A DNA stretch of 64,000 nt from positions 578,766 through 642,765 of the forward strand of contig NZ_VITY01000004.1 of NCBI RefSeq assembly GCF_007993935.1, read 5' to 3'. Below the pieces are notes generated by a model that ran no database searches, was not told the origin of the DNA, and saw only the letters and a program-made list of their open reading frames with translations. Positions 26,069 through 35,747 of this stretch are shown here, one piece after another. Every line of letters begins with the position of its first letter. Position 1 is the first letter of the stretch. Origin of the DNA: Bradyrhizobium macuxiense. GTDB taxonomy: Bacteria > Pseudomonadota > Alphaproteobacteria > Rhizobiales > Xanthobacteraceae. Both the position numbers and the translations under genes were made by a program.

Positions 26069-26479
26069 ATGCCGAAAATCTCCGTCGAGCGCACAGTCAC
26101 ACAGACGAAGAAGGCGGTGCTCGGCGGATTGCTCCGCTACAACAACGAGAAGATGGGGAAGCAGAAGTACAAGCGCTTCGCCATCTCGCTGCGGCAAGGC
26201 GACGAGATCGTCGGCGGCATCGTCGGCGAGGTCTGGACTGCGGTGTTGTTCATCCAGCTGTTCTGGATGGAGCAGAAGTTTCGCAACAAGGGTTTTGGCG
26301 CGAAGCTGATCAAGGCGATCGAAGACGAGGCGCGGCGCTTCGGAGCCACGCAATCCTATCTGGATACGATGAGCTTCCAGGCGCCGGGCTTCTACCGCGC
26401 CAACGGATATAAAGAGTTCGGTTCGATTGAGGGGTATCCCGGCGGCGTCACGCGCCACTGGTTTACGAAATCGCTATGA
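26069..26479 (+). CDS. GNAT-family N-acetyltransferase between cobS and cobT
   Basis: 136 residues with the GNAT acetyl-CoA site [21 protein letters not shown] (the R-x2-G-x-G/A loop) and a C-terminal [22 protein letters not shown] segment typical of small-molecule or protein acetyltransferases. The start follows the cobS stop by 3 bp and its stop overlaps the cobT start by 4 bp, so all three are translationally linked. There is no established role for an acetyltransferase in cobalt chelation; the position may be historical or may reflect modification of a pathway component. Confidence 0.88.
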   Translation: MPKISVERTVTQTKKAVLGGLLRYNNEKMGKQKYKRFAISLRQGDEIVGGIVGEVWTAVLFIQLFWMEQKFRNKGFGAKLIKAIEDEARRFGATQSYLDTMSFQAPGFYRANGYKEFGSIEGYPGGVTRHWFTKSL

Positions 26480-28374
26480 CAGCCTCCAATATCAAATTCC
26501 GTCCCGGATCGAAGGAAGCGCCGACCGAGCCGTTCAAGCGCTCGGTGTCGGCGTGCCTGAAGGCGATCGCCAAGAAGCCGGAGCTCGAGATCTCTTTCGC
26601 CGCCGAGCGGCCCGGGCTTGCGCCCGGCAAGGCGCGGCTGCCGGAGCCGGCGCGCAAGATGACCAAGCGCGATGCGGCGATCGTGCGCGGCCACGCCGAT
26701 TCGATCGCGCTCAAGATCGCCTGTCACGATCCCAAGGTGCATCGCAAGCTGATGCCGGGCAATCCGCAGGCCCGCGGCGTGTTCGAGGCGGTCGAGCAGG
26801 CGCGCGTCGAGGCGATCGGCTCGCGGCGGATGGCCGGCGTTGCGAAGAACCTCACCGCGATGCTCGACGATCATTTCCACCGCGGCAAGTATGACGAGAT
26901 CACCGACCGCGCCGACGCGCCGCTGTCGGATGCGCTGGCGATGCTGGTGCGCGAGCGTCTCACCGGCATGGCGCCGCCCGCGGCCGCCAAGAAGATGGTC
27001 GATCTCTGGCGTCCGACGCTGGAGGACAAGATCGGCTCGCGGCTCGACCAGCTCAGCCGTTTCACCGAGGACCAGGCGAGGTTCGGCGACCTCGTCCATG
27101 ATCTCTTGTCGGCGCTCGATCTCGGCGACGACCGCAACATGGATTCCGACGACGACGAGGATCAGGACGAGAACCAGGACGGCGAGAGCGATCAGTCCGG
27201 CGCCGAAGGCTCGCCCGATTCCGACGCCGCGCAGGAGATGAGCGCCGATCAGGCCCAGACCACCGCGGACGAGATGAGCGAAAGCGCGATGGAGAGCGCG
27301 CAGGCCTCCACGTCAGACACGTTCGACGACGGCGAGCTCGGCGACGACGAGACGCCGGGCGAGGCGACGCGGCCGAATTCGCGCGGTCAGAACGAACCGC
27401 GCGGCCCGGAATATCATGCCTTTGCGCCGAAATTCGACGAGGTGATCGCGGCTGAAGACCTCTGCGACCACGACGAGCTCGAGCGGCTGCGCTCCTATCT
27501 CGACAAGCAGCTCGCGCATCTGCAGGGCATCGTGGCGCGGCTCGCCAACCGTCTGCAGCGCCGCCTGATGGCGCAGCAGAACCGCGCCTGGGATTTCGAT
27601 CTCGAGGAAGGCATCCTCGATCCGGCGCGGCTGTCGCGCGTCGTCACCGATCCCTATCATCCGCTGTCCTTCATGCACGAGAAGGAGGCGACCTTCCGCG
27701 ACACCGTGGTGACGTTGCTGCTGGATAACTCCGGCTCGATGCGCGGCCGTCCGATCACGGTCGCCGCCACCTGCGCCGACATCCTGGCGCGCACGCTGGA
27801 GCGTTGCGGCGTCAAGGTCGAGATCCTCGGCTTCACCACCCGCGCCTGGAAGGGCGGGCAGTCGCGCGAGGCGTGGCTTGCCGCCGGCAAGCCGGCCAAT
27901 CCCGGACGTCTCAACGATCTCAGGCACATCATCTACAAGTCGGCCGATGCGCCGTGGCGTCGCGCGCGGAAAAATCTCGGCCTGATGATGCGCGAGGGTC
28001 TCCTGAAGGAGAACATCGACGGCGAGGCGCTCGACTGGGCGCACAAGCGTCTGCTTGCGCGTCCCGAGCAGCGCCGCATCCTGATGATGATCTCGGACGG
28101 CGCGCCGGTCGACGACTCCACGCTGTCGGTCAATCCCGGCAACTATCTCGAGCGGCACCTGCGCCACATCATCGAGGAGATCGAGACCCGCTCGCCGGTC
28201 GAGCTGATCGCGATCGGCATCGGTCATGACGTGACGCGCTACTATCGCCGTGCCGTCACCATCGTGGATGCCGAAGAGCTTGGCGGTGCCATCACCGAAA
28301 AGCTCGCCGAGCTGTTCAGCGAGACCCACGGCTCGGCGCCCGCACCGGGCACCCGGCGCCGCCTCCACTCGTGA
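26476..28374 (+). CDS. cobT: Aerobic cobaltochelatase subunit CobT
   Basis: 632 residues, the normal CobT length. The N-terminal half includes [28 protein letters not shown] very acidic linker (D/E-rich from about residue 217 to 320) follows, and the C-terminal half is a von Willebrand A domain with the metal site DNSGSMRG (near residue 417) and [16 protein letters not shown]. CobT scaffolds the CobS hexamer on CobN. Its start overlaps the GNAT gene. Confidence 0.97.
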   Translation: MTASNIKFRPGSKEAPTEPFKRSVSACLKAIAKKPELEISFAAERPGLAPGKARLPEPARKMTKRDAAIVRGHADSIALKIACHDPKVHRKLMPGNPQARGVFEAVEQARVEAIGSRRMAGVAKNLTAMLDDHFHRGKYDEITDRADAPLSDALAMLVRERLTGMAPPAAAKKMVDLWRPTLEDKIGSRLDQLSRFTEDQARFGDLVHDLLSALDLGDDRNMDSDDDEDQDENQDGESDQSGAEGSPDSDAAQEMSADQAQTTADEMSESAMESAQASTSDTFDDGELGDDETPGEATRPNSRGQNEPRGPEYHAFAPKFDEVIAAEDLCDHDELERLRSYLDKQLAHLQGIVARLANRLQRRLMAQQNRAWDFDLEEGILDPARLSRVVTDPYHPLSFMHEKEATFRDTVVTLLLDNSGSMRGRPITVAATCADILARTLERCGVKVEILGFTTRAWKGGQSREAWLAAGKPANPGRLNDLRHIIYKSADAPWRRARKNLGLMMREGLLKENIDGEALDWAHKRLLARPEQRRILMMISDGAPVDDSTLSVNPGNYLERHLRHIIEEIETRSPVELIAIGIGHDVTRYYRRAVTIVDAEELGGAITEKLAELFSETHGSAPAPGTRRRLHS

Positions 28375-28377
28375 GAC

Positions 28378-29469
28378 ATGCGCTCACCCCTTAGCCGCCG
28401 CCATTTCCTGAGAGATGTGGCGGCGGGGCTGTCGGCCGCAGCGTTACCGCGTCTCGCGCAGGCGGAAGGCGCGAGCCAGCCGGCGCTGACGCCGGGACCG
28501 CCCGGCAGGCCGGGCCGTCACCGGGTCGATGAACCCGTCGCGGTCGAGGTCAACGCACGGTCGCTGCCGTCGTTCGACATCCGTGATCGTGCAAAGGTGC
28601 GGTTCGGCGCGCTGGAATATCGCAGCGGTCTCATTCTGACCTCGTCGTTCTCCGGTTTCGGTGGCCTCTCGGCGCTCAGGCTCGACGCCAGGGGCGAACG
28701 CTTCATCGCGGTCAGCGACCAGGGCACCTGGTTCACCGGCCGCATCGTCTATCGCGGCCGCGACATGATCGGGCTCGACGATGTCGAGGCGGCGCCGCTG
28801 CTCGGGGCCGACGGCCGGCCGATTACCGCGACCCGTGGCTGGTATGATTCTGAATCGCTCGCGCTCGACGGCTCGATAGCCTATGTCGGGCTCGAGCGGG
28901 TCAACCAGGTGCTGCGCTACGATTTCGCCAAGGGCTTCACCCGCGCGCGCGGCGAGGTGGTGCCGCTGCCGCCGGCGGCGCGCAAGCTGCCCATCAACAA
29001 GGGGCTCGAGGCATTGGTCTTCGTGCCCAATCTATCCAAGGGACAGGCGCTGGCCGGCACGCTGATTGCGATGTCGGAACGCGGGCTCGATGCGAGCGGC
29101 AATTTGATCGCCTTCCTGGTTGGCGGCAAGACGCCGGGTCAGTTCAGTGTCCGCCGCACCGAGAATTTCGACATCAGCGACGCGGTGCTGCTGCCGTCGG
29201 GCGATCTGTTGATCCTGGAGCGGAAATTCTCCTGGCTCGGCGGCGTCGGCATCCGCATCCGCCGCCTCGCGCTGTTCGACATCGCGCCCGGCGCCGTCGT
29301 CGACGGCCCGGCGATCTTCAATGCCGATCTCGGCAACGAGATCGACAATATGGAAGGCATCGACGCCCATGTCACCGCGGAGGGCGAGACCGTGCTGACA
29401 ATGATCTCCGACGACAATTTCTCCCTGATCCAGCGCAATCTGCTGCTGCAATTCACGCTGGTGGAGTGA
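28378..29469 (+). CDS. Esterase-like/phytase-like secreted protein (PF13449 type)
   Basis: 363 residues with a twin-arginine signal (SRRHFLRDVAAG, residues 6-17) and a likely cleavage after ALPRLAQA. The mature protein has beta-propeller-type strands with FGGLSALRLDARGERFIAVSDQG and GWYDSESLALDG, typical of the esterase-like-of-phytase family. Its substrate is unknown. It begins 3 bp after cobT and may be read through from the cobalamin operon, although the function seems unrelated. Confidence 0.85.
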   Translation: MRSPLSRRHFLRDVAAGLSAAALPRLAQAEGASQPALTPGPPGRPGRHRVDEPVAVEVNARSLPSFDIRDRAKVRFGALEYRSGLILTSSFSGFGGLSALRLDARGERFIAVSDQGTWFTGRIVYRGRDMIGLDDVEAAPLLGADGRPITATRGWYDSESLALDGSIAYVGLERVNQVLRYDFAKGFTRARGEVVPLPPAARKLPINKGLEALVFVPNLSKGQALAGTLIAMSERGLDASGNLIAFLVGGKTPGQFSVRRTENFDISDAVLLPSGDLLILERKFSWLGGVGIRIRRLALFDIAPGAVVDGPAIFNADLGNEIDNMEGIDAHVTAEGETVLTMISDDNFSLIQRNLLLQFTLVE

Positions 29470-29599
29470 GGTGCCGCCAAGGGGCACCGTTAGAGCATTG
29501 CTGATCTGCTTCCGGCCTGCGGGCATTCCGGACGGTTGGTGATCGCCCGGGCTGCCTCTATCTTCATGTGGCCTTGTCCCCGATCCCGGATATCCCCGC

Positions 29600-30712
29600 A
29601 TGAGCACCCTGTTTTCGCCGATCGAACTGCGCAGCCTCAAACTCTCCAATCGCATCATGGTCTCGCCGATGTGCCAGTACTCGGCCGTCGACGGCTCGGC
29701 CACCGACTGGCACTTCACTCACATCAACATGCTGGCGCTGTCGGGTGCTGCGATGTTCTGCATCGAGGCCACCCATGTCGAGGATATCGGGCGGATCACA
29801 CCGGGCTGCCTCGGCCTCTACAGCGATGCCAATGAGGCGGCGCTGAAGCCGATCCTGGCCTCGGTGCGCAAGCATTCCAAGGCGGCGGTCGCGATGCAGC
29901 TCGCCCATGCCGGCCGCAAGGCGTCGAGCCAGCGTCCGTGGGAGGGCGGGCAGCTGATCCCGATTGCCGATGGCGGCTGGCAGACCGTTGGGCCTTCGGC
30001 GGTGCCGCACAAGGAAAGCGAGGCCGCGCCGGTGGCGCTCGACGACGCCGGCCTGAAGCGCATCCGCGAGGCCTTTGTCGCGTCGGCGAAACGCGCCGAC
30101 CGGCTCGGCATCGACGCGCTCGAGCTGCACGGCGCGCACGGTTATCTGCTGCACCAGTTCCTGTCGCCGATCGCCAACAAGCGCACCGACCGCTATGGCG
30201 GTTCGCTCGAGAACCGCATGCGCTTCCCGCTGGAAGTGTTTGATGCGGTGCGCGCCGTATTTCCGGATCACAAGCCGATCGGCATGCGGGTGTCGGCGAC
30301 CGACTGGGTCGAGGGTGCCTGGGACCTTGCGCAGACAGTTGAATTTGCCAAGGAGCTGAAGAAGCGCGGCGTCGACTGGATGGACGTCTCCTCCGGAGGC
30401 GTGTCGCCGCTGCAGAAGATCCCGCTTGCGCCGGGCTATCAGGTCCCGGCGGCGCAGGCGGTGAGGGAGGCGACCGGCGTCACCACGATGGCGGTCGGCC
30501 TGATCACCGAAGCGAAGCAGGCGGAGGAGATCGTCGCGTCCGGGAAGGCCGACATGGTCGCGCTCGCCCGCGGCATGCTCTACGACCCGCGCTGGGGCTG
30601 GCACGCCGCCGCCGAGCTCGGCGGCGAGGTGAGCGCGCCGCCGCAATATTGGCGCTCGCAGCCCTCGACCCAGAAGGCGCTGTTCGGCAAGACCACGTTC
30701 GGCGCGCGGTAG
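29600..30712 (+). CDS. NADH:flavin oxidoreductase (old yellow enzyme, YqjM-like)
   Basis: 370 residues of an FMN-dependent TIM barrel. Visible motifs: NRIMVSPMCQYSAVDGSATDWH (YqjM-type Cys switch), QLAHAGRKASS, GIDALELHGAHGYLLHQFLSPIANKRTDRYGGSLENRMRF and ALARGMLYDPRWGWHAA. These enzymes reduce activated C=C bonds using NAD(P)H. The Cys in SPMCQY indicates the thermophilic-like (class II) OYE group. It is followed by a repeat and the LLM oxidoreductase, both on the plus strand. Confidence 0.95.
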   Translation: MSTLFSPIELRSLKLSNRIMVSPMCQYSAVDGSATDWHFTHINMLALSGAAMFCIEATHVEDIGRITPGCLGLYSDANEAALKPILASVRKHSKAAVAMQLAHAGRKASSQRPWEGGQLIPIADGGWQTVGPSAVPHKESEAAPVALDDAGLKRIREAFVASAKRADRLGIDALELHGAHGYLLHQFLSPIANKRTDRYGGSLENRMRFPLEVFDAVRAVFPDHKPIGMRVSATDWVEGAWDLAQTVEFAKELKKRGVDWMDVSSGGVSPLQKIPLAPGYQVPAAQAVREATGVTTMAVGLITEAKQAEEIVASGKADMVALARGMLYDPRWGWHAAAELGGEVSAPPQYWRSQPSTQKALFGKTTFGAR

Positions 30713-30719
30713 AACCTTT

Positions 30720-30800
30720 GCCCGGATGGAGTGAGGCGAAATCCGAGAGTATCTCGGGTGAGCCACCATCCCGGATTGCGCTTCGCTCCATCCGGGCTAC
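30720..30800. repeat. Palindromic intergenic repeat, family A copy 2 (degenerate left end)
   Basis: GCCCGGATGGAGTGAGGCGA starts a diverged left arm; the right arm CCCGGATTGCGCTTCGCTCC followed by ATCCGGGCTAC is intact. Confidence 0.78.
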
Positions 30801-30888
30801 GTCGATCAGCCATTGTTCTGCCGCTGCCAGGGCAGCTACTCTCCGAGTGCGTGCGGAAGACACGCATCGAAACAAAGAGAGGAAACCC

Positions 30889-31989
30889 ATGGAACTCGGA
30901 TACTTCGCGATGCCGTCGCATCCGCCGGAGTGCGGACTGAAAGAGGGCCACGACTGGGACCTGCAGGTGCTGCGCTGGCTGGACGAGCTCGGCTATCAGG
31001 AAGCCTGGATCGGCGAGCATCACACCGCGCCCTGGGAGCCGCATCCGTCGCCCGATCTGTTGGTGGCGCAGGCGCTGCTGCAGACCAAGAACATCCGCAT
31101 CGGGCCCGGCGGCTTCCTGCTGCCGTACCATCATCCGGCCGAGCTCGCCAACCGCGTCGCGATGCTCGATCACATCTCGAACGGACGCCTGAACTTCGGC
31201 GTTGCCGCCTCGGGTCTGCCGAGCGACTGGGCGATGTTCAACGTCGACGGCATGTCCGGCCAGAACCGCGACATGACCCGCGAGGCGCTCGAGATCATCC
31301 TGAAGATGTGGACCGAGCCGGCGCCGTGGACCCACAAAGGCAAGTTCTGGACAGTGAGCAAGCCGGACACGATGTTCGACTTTCTCAAGCCCCACATCAA
31401 GCCTCAGCAAGCGCCGCATCCGCCGATCGGTGTCGCGGGATTGTCGAAGAACTCGGACACGCTGAAGCTTGCCGGCGAGCGTGGCTTCATTCCGATGAGC
31501 CTCAATCTCAATCCGGCCTATGTCGGCAGCCATTGGGACTCGGTCGAGGCCGGCGCCGCCAAGACCGGCCGCAAGCCGAGCCGCAAGGACTGGCGGATGG
31601 TGCGCGAGGTCTTCGTCGCCGATACCGACGCGGAGGCCTGGAAGCTCTCGACCGGCGACATGATGGGCCGGATGATGGGCGAGTATTTCCTGCCGCTGCT
31701 CGGCCATTTCGGTTTCAAGGATTATCTGAAAGCGTCGCCCGACGTGCCGGACAGCGACGTCACTGTCGAATATTGCGCCCGCAACAACTGGATCGTCGGC
31801 TCGCCTGCGACGGTCACCGAGAAGATCGAGAAGATCTATCAGGAGGTCGGCGGCTTCGGCGTGCTCCTGGTGTTCGGCTTCGACTACAAGCACAAGCCCG
31901 AGGCCTGGCACAATTCGCTGCGGCTCTTGAAGCAGGAAGTGCTGCCGCGGCTGAAGCATCTCGACGCCTCGGTCGGCCGCGCGGCGTAA
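30889..31989 (+). CDS. LLM-class (luciferase-like) flavin-dependent monooxygenase
   Basis: 366 residues from ATG 30889, with AGAGAGGAA upstream; the open frame extends 240 bp further through repeat DNA and was rejected. Bacterial-luciferase-like features are GEHHTAPWEPHPSPDLLVAQALLQTKNIRIGPGGFLLPYHHPAELANRVAMLDHISNGRLNFGV, GLSKNSDTLKLAGERGFIPMS and a C-terminal GGFGVLLVFGFD segment. These TIM-barrel enzymes use reduced FMN supplied by a reductase. Similarity is nearest to limonene or alkane-type LLM oxygenases, but the substrate cannot be told. Confidence 0.92.
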   Translation: MELGYFAMPSHPPECGLKEGHDWDLQVLRWLDELGYQEAWIGEHHTAPWEPHPSPDLLVAQALLQTKNIRIGPGGFLLPYHHPAELANRVAMLDHISNGRLNFGVAASGLPSDWAMFNVDGMSGQNRDMTREALEIILKMWTEPAPWTHKGKFWTVSKPDTMFDFLKPHIKPQQAPHPPIGVAGLSKNSDTLKLAGERGFIPMSLNLNPAYVGSHWDSVEAGAAKTGRKPSRKDWRMVREVFVADTDAEAWKLSTGDMMGRMMGEYFLPLLGHFGFKDYLKASPDVPDSDVTVEYCARNNWIVGSPATVTEKIEKIYQEVGGFGVLLVFGFDYKHKPEAWHNSLRLLKQEVLPRLKHLDASVGRAA

Positions 31990-32002
31990 GCGGATGAGAT
32001 CA

Positions 32003-32034
32003 CGCGGGGCAGCGGCAACGCTGCCCCGCGTTTC
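32003..32034 (+). terminator. Strong intrinsic terminator after the LLM gene
   Basis: A perfect 12-bp GC-rich stem (CGCGGGGCAGCG / CGCTGCCCCGCG) is closed by a GCAA tetraloop and followed by a short T run (TTTC). It starts 14 bp after the stop. The T tract is short, so efficiency is uncertain. Confidence 0.65.
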
Positions 32035-32232
32035 ACGTCGTGACCCCGCCGGAAGCAGCCGCCGGATCGATCGCTACCTTGGATCGATCAATCATCATTC
32101 CATGCCGCGATAGGTGTGAACCGGCGCACCAAAGCGTCACGAGGTCGCGGCCATTTGAGACGTGGCGACTTTCGCGACGTGTCGAAAAGGCCTAGCTTGA
32201 TTGGCGGCGCAATTCATTGATGAGGCATAGCG

Positions 32233-32652
32233 ATGCGCAGCCGCGTCAGAAAATTTGCCCATGTCCTGGAGCGCTTCGGCCTTGCCCTGGCGGGCGCCGC
32301 AAGCGGCCTGTTCGTCGCCATCCATGTCGGCTCGAGCGTGTCGGCGCTGACCTCGCAGGCGTTCCTGCTGATCATGATGCTGGGCGGCGCGATCGGCTTC
32401 TATCTCGGCATCGACACGCCGCCAAAGCTCTTCCACCCGAAGGAGGCCGCCTCGACGCGCAAGATCGACGCGGCGGAGCTGCTCAGCGCGATCGGCACCT
32501 TCCTCGCGACCATGGTGGCGTTCTTCTCGGTCGGCGTCGTGGTGCTGCGCAGCGAGCCCGATATCGCCTGGACCGCGGCGATCATGGCGGGCTGGGTGCT
32601 TGGCGTCGCCATGCAGATCGTCGCCGGCACGATCGCCCGCACCCGGGTCTGA
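32233..32652 (+). CDS. Hypothetical membrane protein
   Basis: 139 residues with about four hydrophobic segments (FGLALAGAASGLFVAIHV, QAFLLIMMLGGAIGFYLGI, ELLSAIGTFLATMVAFFSVGVVVL, AAIMAGWVLGVAMQIVAG) separated by short polar loops. No family was recognised. The region upstream (31990-32232) holds the terminator and no other gene. Confidence 0.7.
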   Translation: MRSRVRKFAHVLERFGLALAGAASGLFVAIHVGSSVSALTSQAFLLIMMLGGAIGFYLGIDTPPKLFHPKEAASTRKIDAAELLSAIGTFLATMVAFFSVGVVVLRSEPDIAWTAAIMAGWVLGVAMQIVAGTIARTRV

Positions 32653-32697
32653 CGCGGCGGAGCGGAGCGAGGCCAGGCCGGCTTCGCTCCGCCTGGC

Positions 32698-33876
32698 TTA
32701 TTTATTTGCGATCTTGCTGGGGTCCTTGACCGCCTTGAAGGTCTCGTGCTCGACGGCGTACAGCTCGCCGCCGACCTTCTCGACCTTGCGGATGTAGATG
32801 TCGTGGATGACGTCGCGCGTCATTGGGTCGATCGACATCGGGCCACGCGGGCTTTCCCAGGCCATGCCCTTCATGGCTTCGATCAGAGCGTCACCATTGG
32901 TCTTGCCGCCGGTCGCTTTCAACGCCGCGTAGATCAGATGCATGCCGTCATAGGCGCTGACACTGATGAAGTTCGGGCGGACGTTGGCATTGGCCTTGCG
33001 GAACGCTGCGACATAGTCGCGGTTCAGGTCGGAGGGATGCGCCGCGGAGTAGAACCCCGCCGTGATCGTGCCGATCATGGCATCGCTCATCCCCGGCAGG
33101 TCCTCGTCGTCGGCGAGGTCGCCGGGGCCGATCAGCTTGATCCCGCTCTTGTCCAACCCGCGCTCGACAAATTGCTTGGCCAGGATACCGGCCTGGCTTG
33201 TCGGGACGAAAATGAACAGCGTATCGGGATTGCCGTCCCGCGCACGCTGCAGGAACGGCGCGAAGTCGGGATTGGCCAGCGGCACTTTCAGCGCTTCGAC
33301 GACCGATCCGCCCGCCGCGGTGAAGCTCGCCGAAAATACCCCGGCGGCTTCACGCCCGGGTGCCCAGTCGGACGCGATGATGGTGGCCCGCTTCGATCCG
33401 TTCTTGGCCGCCCAGTCCGCCAACACGCTGGCCTGCTGCGCATGCGTCCAGCTGGTGCGCACGAAATAGGGCGACCTTTCGGTCACGATCGACGTGCCCG
33501 ATATCATGACGACGGTTGCCGTCTTGCTCTCGGTGACCAGCGGTGCGAGCGCTAGCACGCTCGGCGTCAGCCCGCCGCCGAGGATCTCGGCCTTGTCGTT
33601 GACGATCAGCTCCTGCGCAATGCGCTTGGCGTTATCAGGTACGCTGGCATCGTCGCGGACGATCAGTTCGATCTTGCGGCCGGCGATCATGTCGCCGTGC
33701 TGCGCCATGTAGAGCCGCGCCCCGGCGACCGCCTGCTTGCCAACCGGCCCCAGCACGCCGGTCAACGGCATCACCAGCCCGACCTTGACGACGTCCTGCG
33801 CCCGGGCGGGTGCCGGTTGCACCGCCGCGAGCGCCAGCACAGTCCCGACCAACACCGCAAGCGGCGTCCTCGACAT
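32698..33876 (-). CDS. Liv-type ABC transporter substrate-binding protein (orphan)
   Basis: 392 residues from ATG 33876, with GGAGG 7 bp upstream (a TTG two codons earlier is not preferred). A Sec signal peptide ends at ARAQD near residue 27. The mature protein is a periplasmic-binding type 1 protein (VVKVGLVMPLTGVLGPVGKQAVAGARLYM, RTSWTHAQQASVLADWAAKNG). No permease or ATPase gene is adjacent, so it must use a distant transporter or act as a sensor subunit. It is divergent from a membrane-anchored regulator, with an inverted repeat between them. Confidence 0.92.
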   Translation of the reverse strand: MSRTPLAVLVGTVLALAAVQPAPARAQDVVKVGLVMPLTGVLGPVGKQAVAGARLYMAQHGDMIAGRKIELIVRDDASVPDNAKRIAQELIVNDKAEILGGGLTPSVLALAPLVTESKTATVVMISGTSIVTERSPYFVRTSWTHAQQASVLADWAAKNGSKRATIIASDWAPGREAAGVFSASFTAAGGSVVEALKVPLANPDFAPFLQRARDGNPDTLFIFVPTSQAGILAKQFVERGLDKSGIKLIGPGDLADDEDLPGMSDAMIGTITAGFYSAAHPSDLNRDYVAAFRKANANVRPNFISVSAYDGMHLIYAALKATGGKTNGDALIEAMKGMAWESPRGPMSIDPMTRDVIHDIYIRKVEKVGGELYAVEHETFKAVKDPSKIANK

Positions 33877-33971
33877 GGTCAACCTCCGGCGTGCCCGGAA
33901 ATGATGCCGGGCCAGTCCGCGACTATCGGCTTCGCCGCAGGGAAGTCCTGATCAACAAGTGACAGAACGGC

Positions 33972-33990
33972 GAAATTCCTGCTAAATTTC
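33972..33990. promoter_or_regulatory. Inverted repeat between the binding-protein gene and the ToxR-like regulator gene
   Basis: GAAATT (33972-33977) and AATTTC (33985-33990) are separated by 7 bp, with partial extension of the symmetry on both sides (CGGC.../...CCGG). It lies in the 151-bp divergent spacer and is a candidate site for the adjacent winged-helix regulator. Confidence 0.4.
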
Positions 33991-34027
33991 CCGGATTGGT
34001 GCCGTCTGTGGGCATGGAGTGATCTCT

Positions 34028-35026
34028 ATGGACCCGGCGACTGATTCCATTTTGATTTTTGATTCATTTGTGTTCGATCCCGCCCGCGGCGTCGTTCGCG
34101 TGGATGGCGTCGAGCTTGATCTCAGGCCGAAATCATTCGCGGTGCTCGCCTGTCTCGTCGGCAACGCCGGGCGGTTGGTATCCAAGCAGGATCTGCACGC
34201 GGCAGTCTGGGGCAACGTCGCCGTCTCGGACGATTCGCTGGTACAGTGTATCCGCGAGCTGCGCCTGAAGTTGCGAGATGGCGAGCACCGCATCATCAAG
34301 ACGGTGTCGCGCCGGGGATACCGGCTCGATGCCGAGCCCGTTCTGCCTTCGCACGACCATGAACCGAGCAACGTCCCGCGTCCGGCGTCAACTTCCCGGA
34401 GCCTCGCGGCACGTCCCGCCGCGCTTCCCCGATGGTGGCTGGCCGGTGGCCTGTCGGTGATCGCCTTCGCGACTTTGGCCACCGCTCCGCTGATTGCCGA
34501 TGGCATGCGGCATCCTCTGGCGGAGTTGGTGAATTGGCTTGCGCCTGGGGATCACGGCATCGTGCCAGATCAGGATGTCGAGCGGATCGCCTCACTGGCC
34601 GTCGAGAAGCAACTGCCGCTTCCCGCCTTTCGCATTCGCGCGCCGGCAGACGACGTGCCGGACAATGTCCGCCGCTTTCTCGGTGTGTGGGCGAGTGACG
34701 AGGGATGGATCAACTCGCACCGCCAATTCATGATGATCGTCACCAGTGTCGACCGCGAAGGTGTTGCGACCGGCTATCTCGTGAACGGACCGGCGATGCC
34801 GCATAGCCGTACACCCGGACCCGGCTTCTCCGGCGGTTTTACCGGGCAAGTCTCGGACGGTATCCTGCGATATGACGGCAATGCGGGAGTGCATTCCGCT
34901 TCCATCACCGGGGACGGACGGATCGAGTTCAAGCTCGTCTTTCGTGAAGGAGGGACAGGTGTCGTGTTCCTCGAACCGCTCTGGACTCTCGCCCGTCCAG
35001 GCCGCGTCGCACACAATCAGACTTGA
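34028..35026 (+). CDS. ToxR/CadC-like membrane-anchored winged-helix regulator
   Basis: 332 residues from ATG 34028, which has GGAG 8 bp upstream (the GTG at 34019 has none). Residues 1-105 are an OmpR/PhoB-type winged helix (LRPKSFAVLACLVGNAGRLVSKQDLHAAVWG, SLVQCIRELRLKLRD, KTVSRRGYRL). A proline/serine-rich linker and one membrane segment (about residues 135-158) follow, then a C-terminal domain of about 170 residues that should lie in the periplasm. This is the one-component membrane-regulator layout of ToxR and CadC. No receiver domain is present. The likely target is the divergent binding-protein gene. Confidence 0.85.
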   Translation: MDPATDSILIFDSFVFDPARGVVRVDGVELDLRPKSFAVLACLVGNAGRLVSKQDLHAAVWGNVAVSDDSLVQCIRELRLKLRDGEHRIIKTVSRRGYRLDAEPVLPSHDHEPSNVPRPASTSRSLAARPAALPRWWLAGGLSVIAFATLATAPLIADGMRHPLAELVNWLAPGDHGIVPDQDVERIASLAVEKQLPLPAFRIRAPADDVPDNVRRFLGVWASDEGWINSHRQFMMIVTSVDREGVATGYLVNGPAMPHSRTPGPGFSGGFTGQVSDGILRYDGNAGVHSASITGDGRIEFKLVFREGGTGVVFLEPLWTLARPGRVAHNQT

Positions 35027-35074
35027 TCCCCGTTCGCGATGCTGGTCGCCACGCAGATCGTTGCCCGGGCTTGG

Positions 35075-35695
35075 CTACGCGCCGCGCGTGACGCCCAATC
35101 CGGCGAGGTGCGTGTCGACGAACTGCGCGAGCCGCTCGCGCAGCTGCTCCGGCGGGACCGCGACCATGCGCTCCTCGAGGCCGAGCGAGATGATGCCGTG
35201 GACCGCGGAGAACATCATCCGCGACAGCAGCGCGACGTCGTCAGGATCGCGATCGGGCAGCAGCCGCAGCAGCGGCGCATGCATCAGCGCGAACGCATCC
35301 ATCACCATCGCGAGGATATCTTCCGGAAACGGCCGGTCGTCCTCCATCCGGTGCTCGAACAGTGAGCGCAGCAGATTGGCATGCTCGGTGGCGAAGCCGA
35401 GATAAGCGTCCGCGAGCCCGTGCAGCTGGCGCAGGGGATCGTCTGATGGAACCGCCTTGAGCCGCGCGGTCAGAGCCTGAACGGTCTCCCGGTTTACGGT
35501 CAGGATCAGGCCGTCGAAGTCGCCGAACTCGTTATAGACGCTGCCGATGGAGCAGCCGGCGGCCTCGGCGACATCGCGAACCTTCAATGATCTCAATCCT
35601 TTAGTGGCGATATACCGACGCGCGATCTCGATCAGCAAAGCGCGCCGCTGAAGTTTTTTCCGGTCTCGTCGCGATTCTTCTTGAACAATGTTCAT
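35075..35695 (-). CDS. TetR-family transcriptional regulator
   Basis: 206 residues if ATG 35695 is used; a GTG at 35743 would add 16 residues and would put both putative operators inside the coding region. The N-terminal HTH is typical: ALLIEIARRYIATKGLRSLKVRDVAEAAGCSIGSVYNEFGDFDGLILTVNRE. The C-terminal ligand domain is helical with FATEHANLLRSLFEHRM. It probably represses itself and the divergent small gene. Confidence 0.88.
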   Translation of the reverse strand: MNIVQEESRRDRKKLQRRALLIEIARRYIATKGLRSLKVRDVAEAAGCSIGSVYNEFGDFDGLILTVNRETVQALTARLKAVPSDDPLRQLHGLADAYLGFATEHANLLRSLFEHRMEDDRPFPEDILAMVMDAFALMHAPLLRLLPDRDPDDVALLSRMMFSAVHGIISLGLEERMVAVPPEQLRERLAQFVDTHLAGLGVTRGA

Positions 35696-35725
35696 TTTCG
35701 AGCTACTTATTTGAGCGTTGCTCAA
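35681..35725. promoter_or_regulatory. Two matching TetR-type operators, 30 bp apart
   Basis: TTGAACAATGTTCAT (35681-35695) and TTGAGCGTTGCTCAA (35711-35725) share the pattern TTGARC-N3-GYTCAW. The second is a perfect dyad and the first has one end mismatch. Centre-to-centre distance is 30 bp, about three helical turns. The first site overlaps the likely TetR start codon. Confidence 0.6.
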
Positions 35726-35747
35726 GTTGGCATAGGAGGCCACTCAC

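Noticed and set aside
24986..26458. Minus-strand frame opposite cobS and the GNAT gene
   Set aside because: The sense strand encodes well-conserved CobS and GNAT proteins; the antisense product has no family features.
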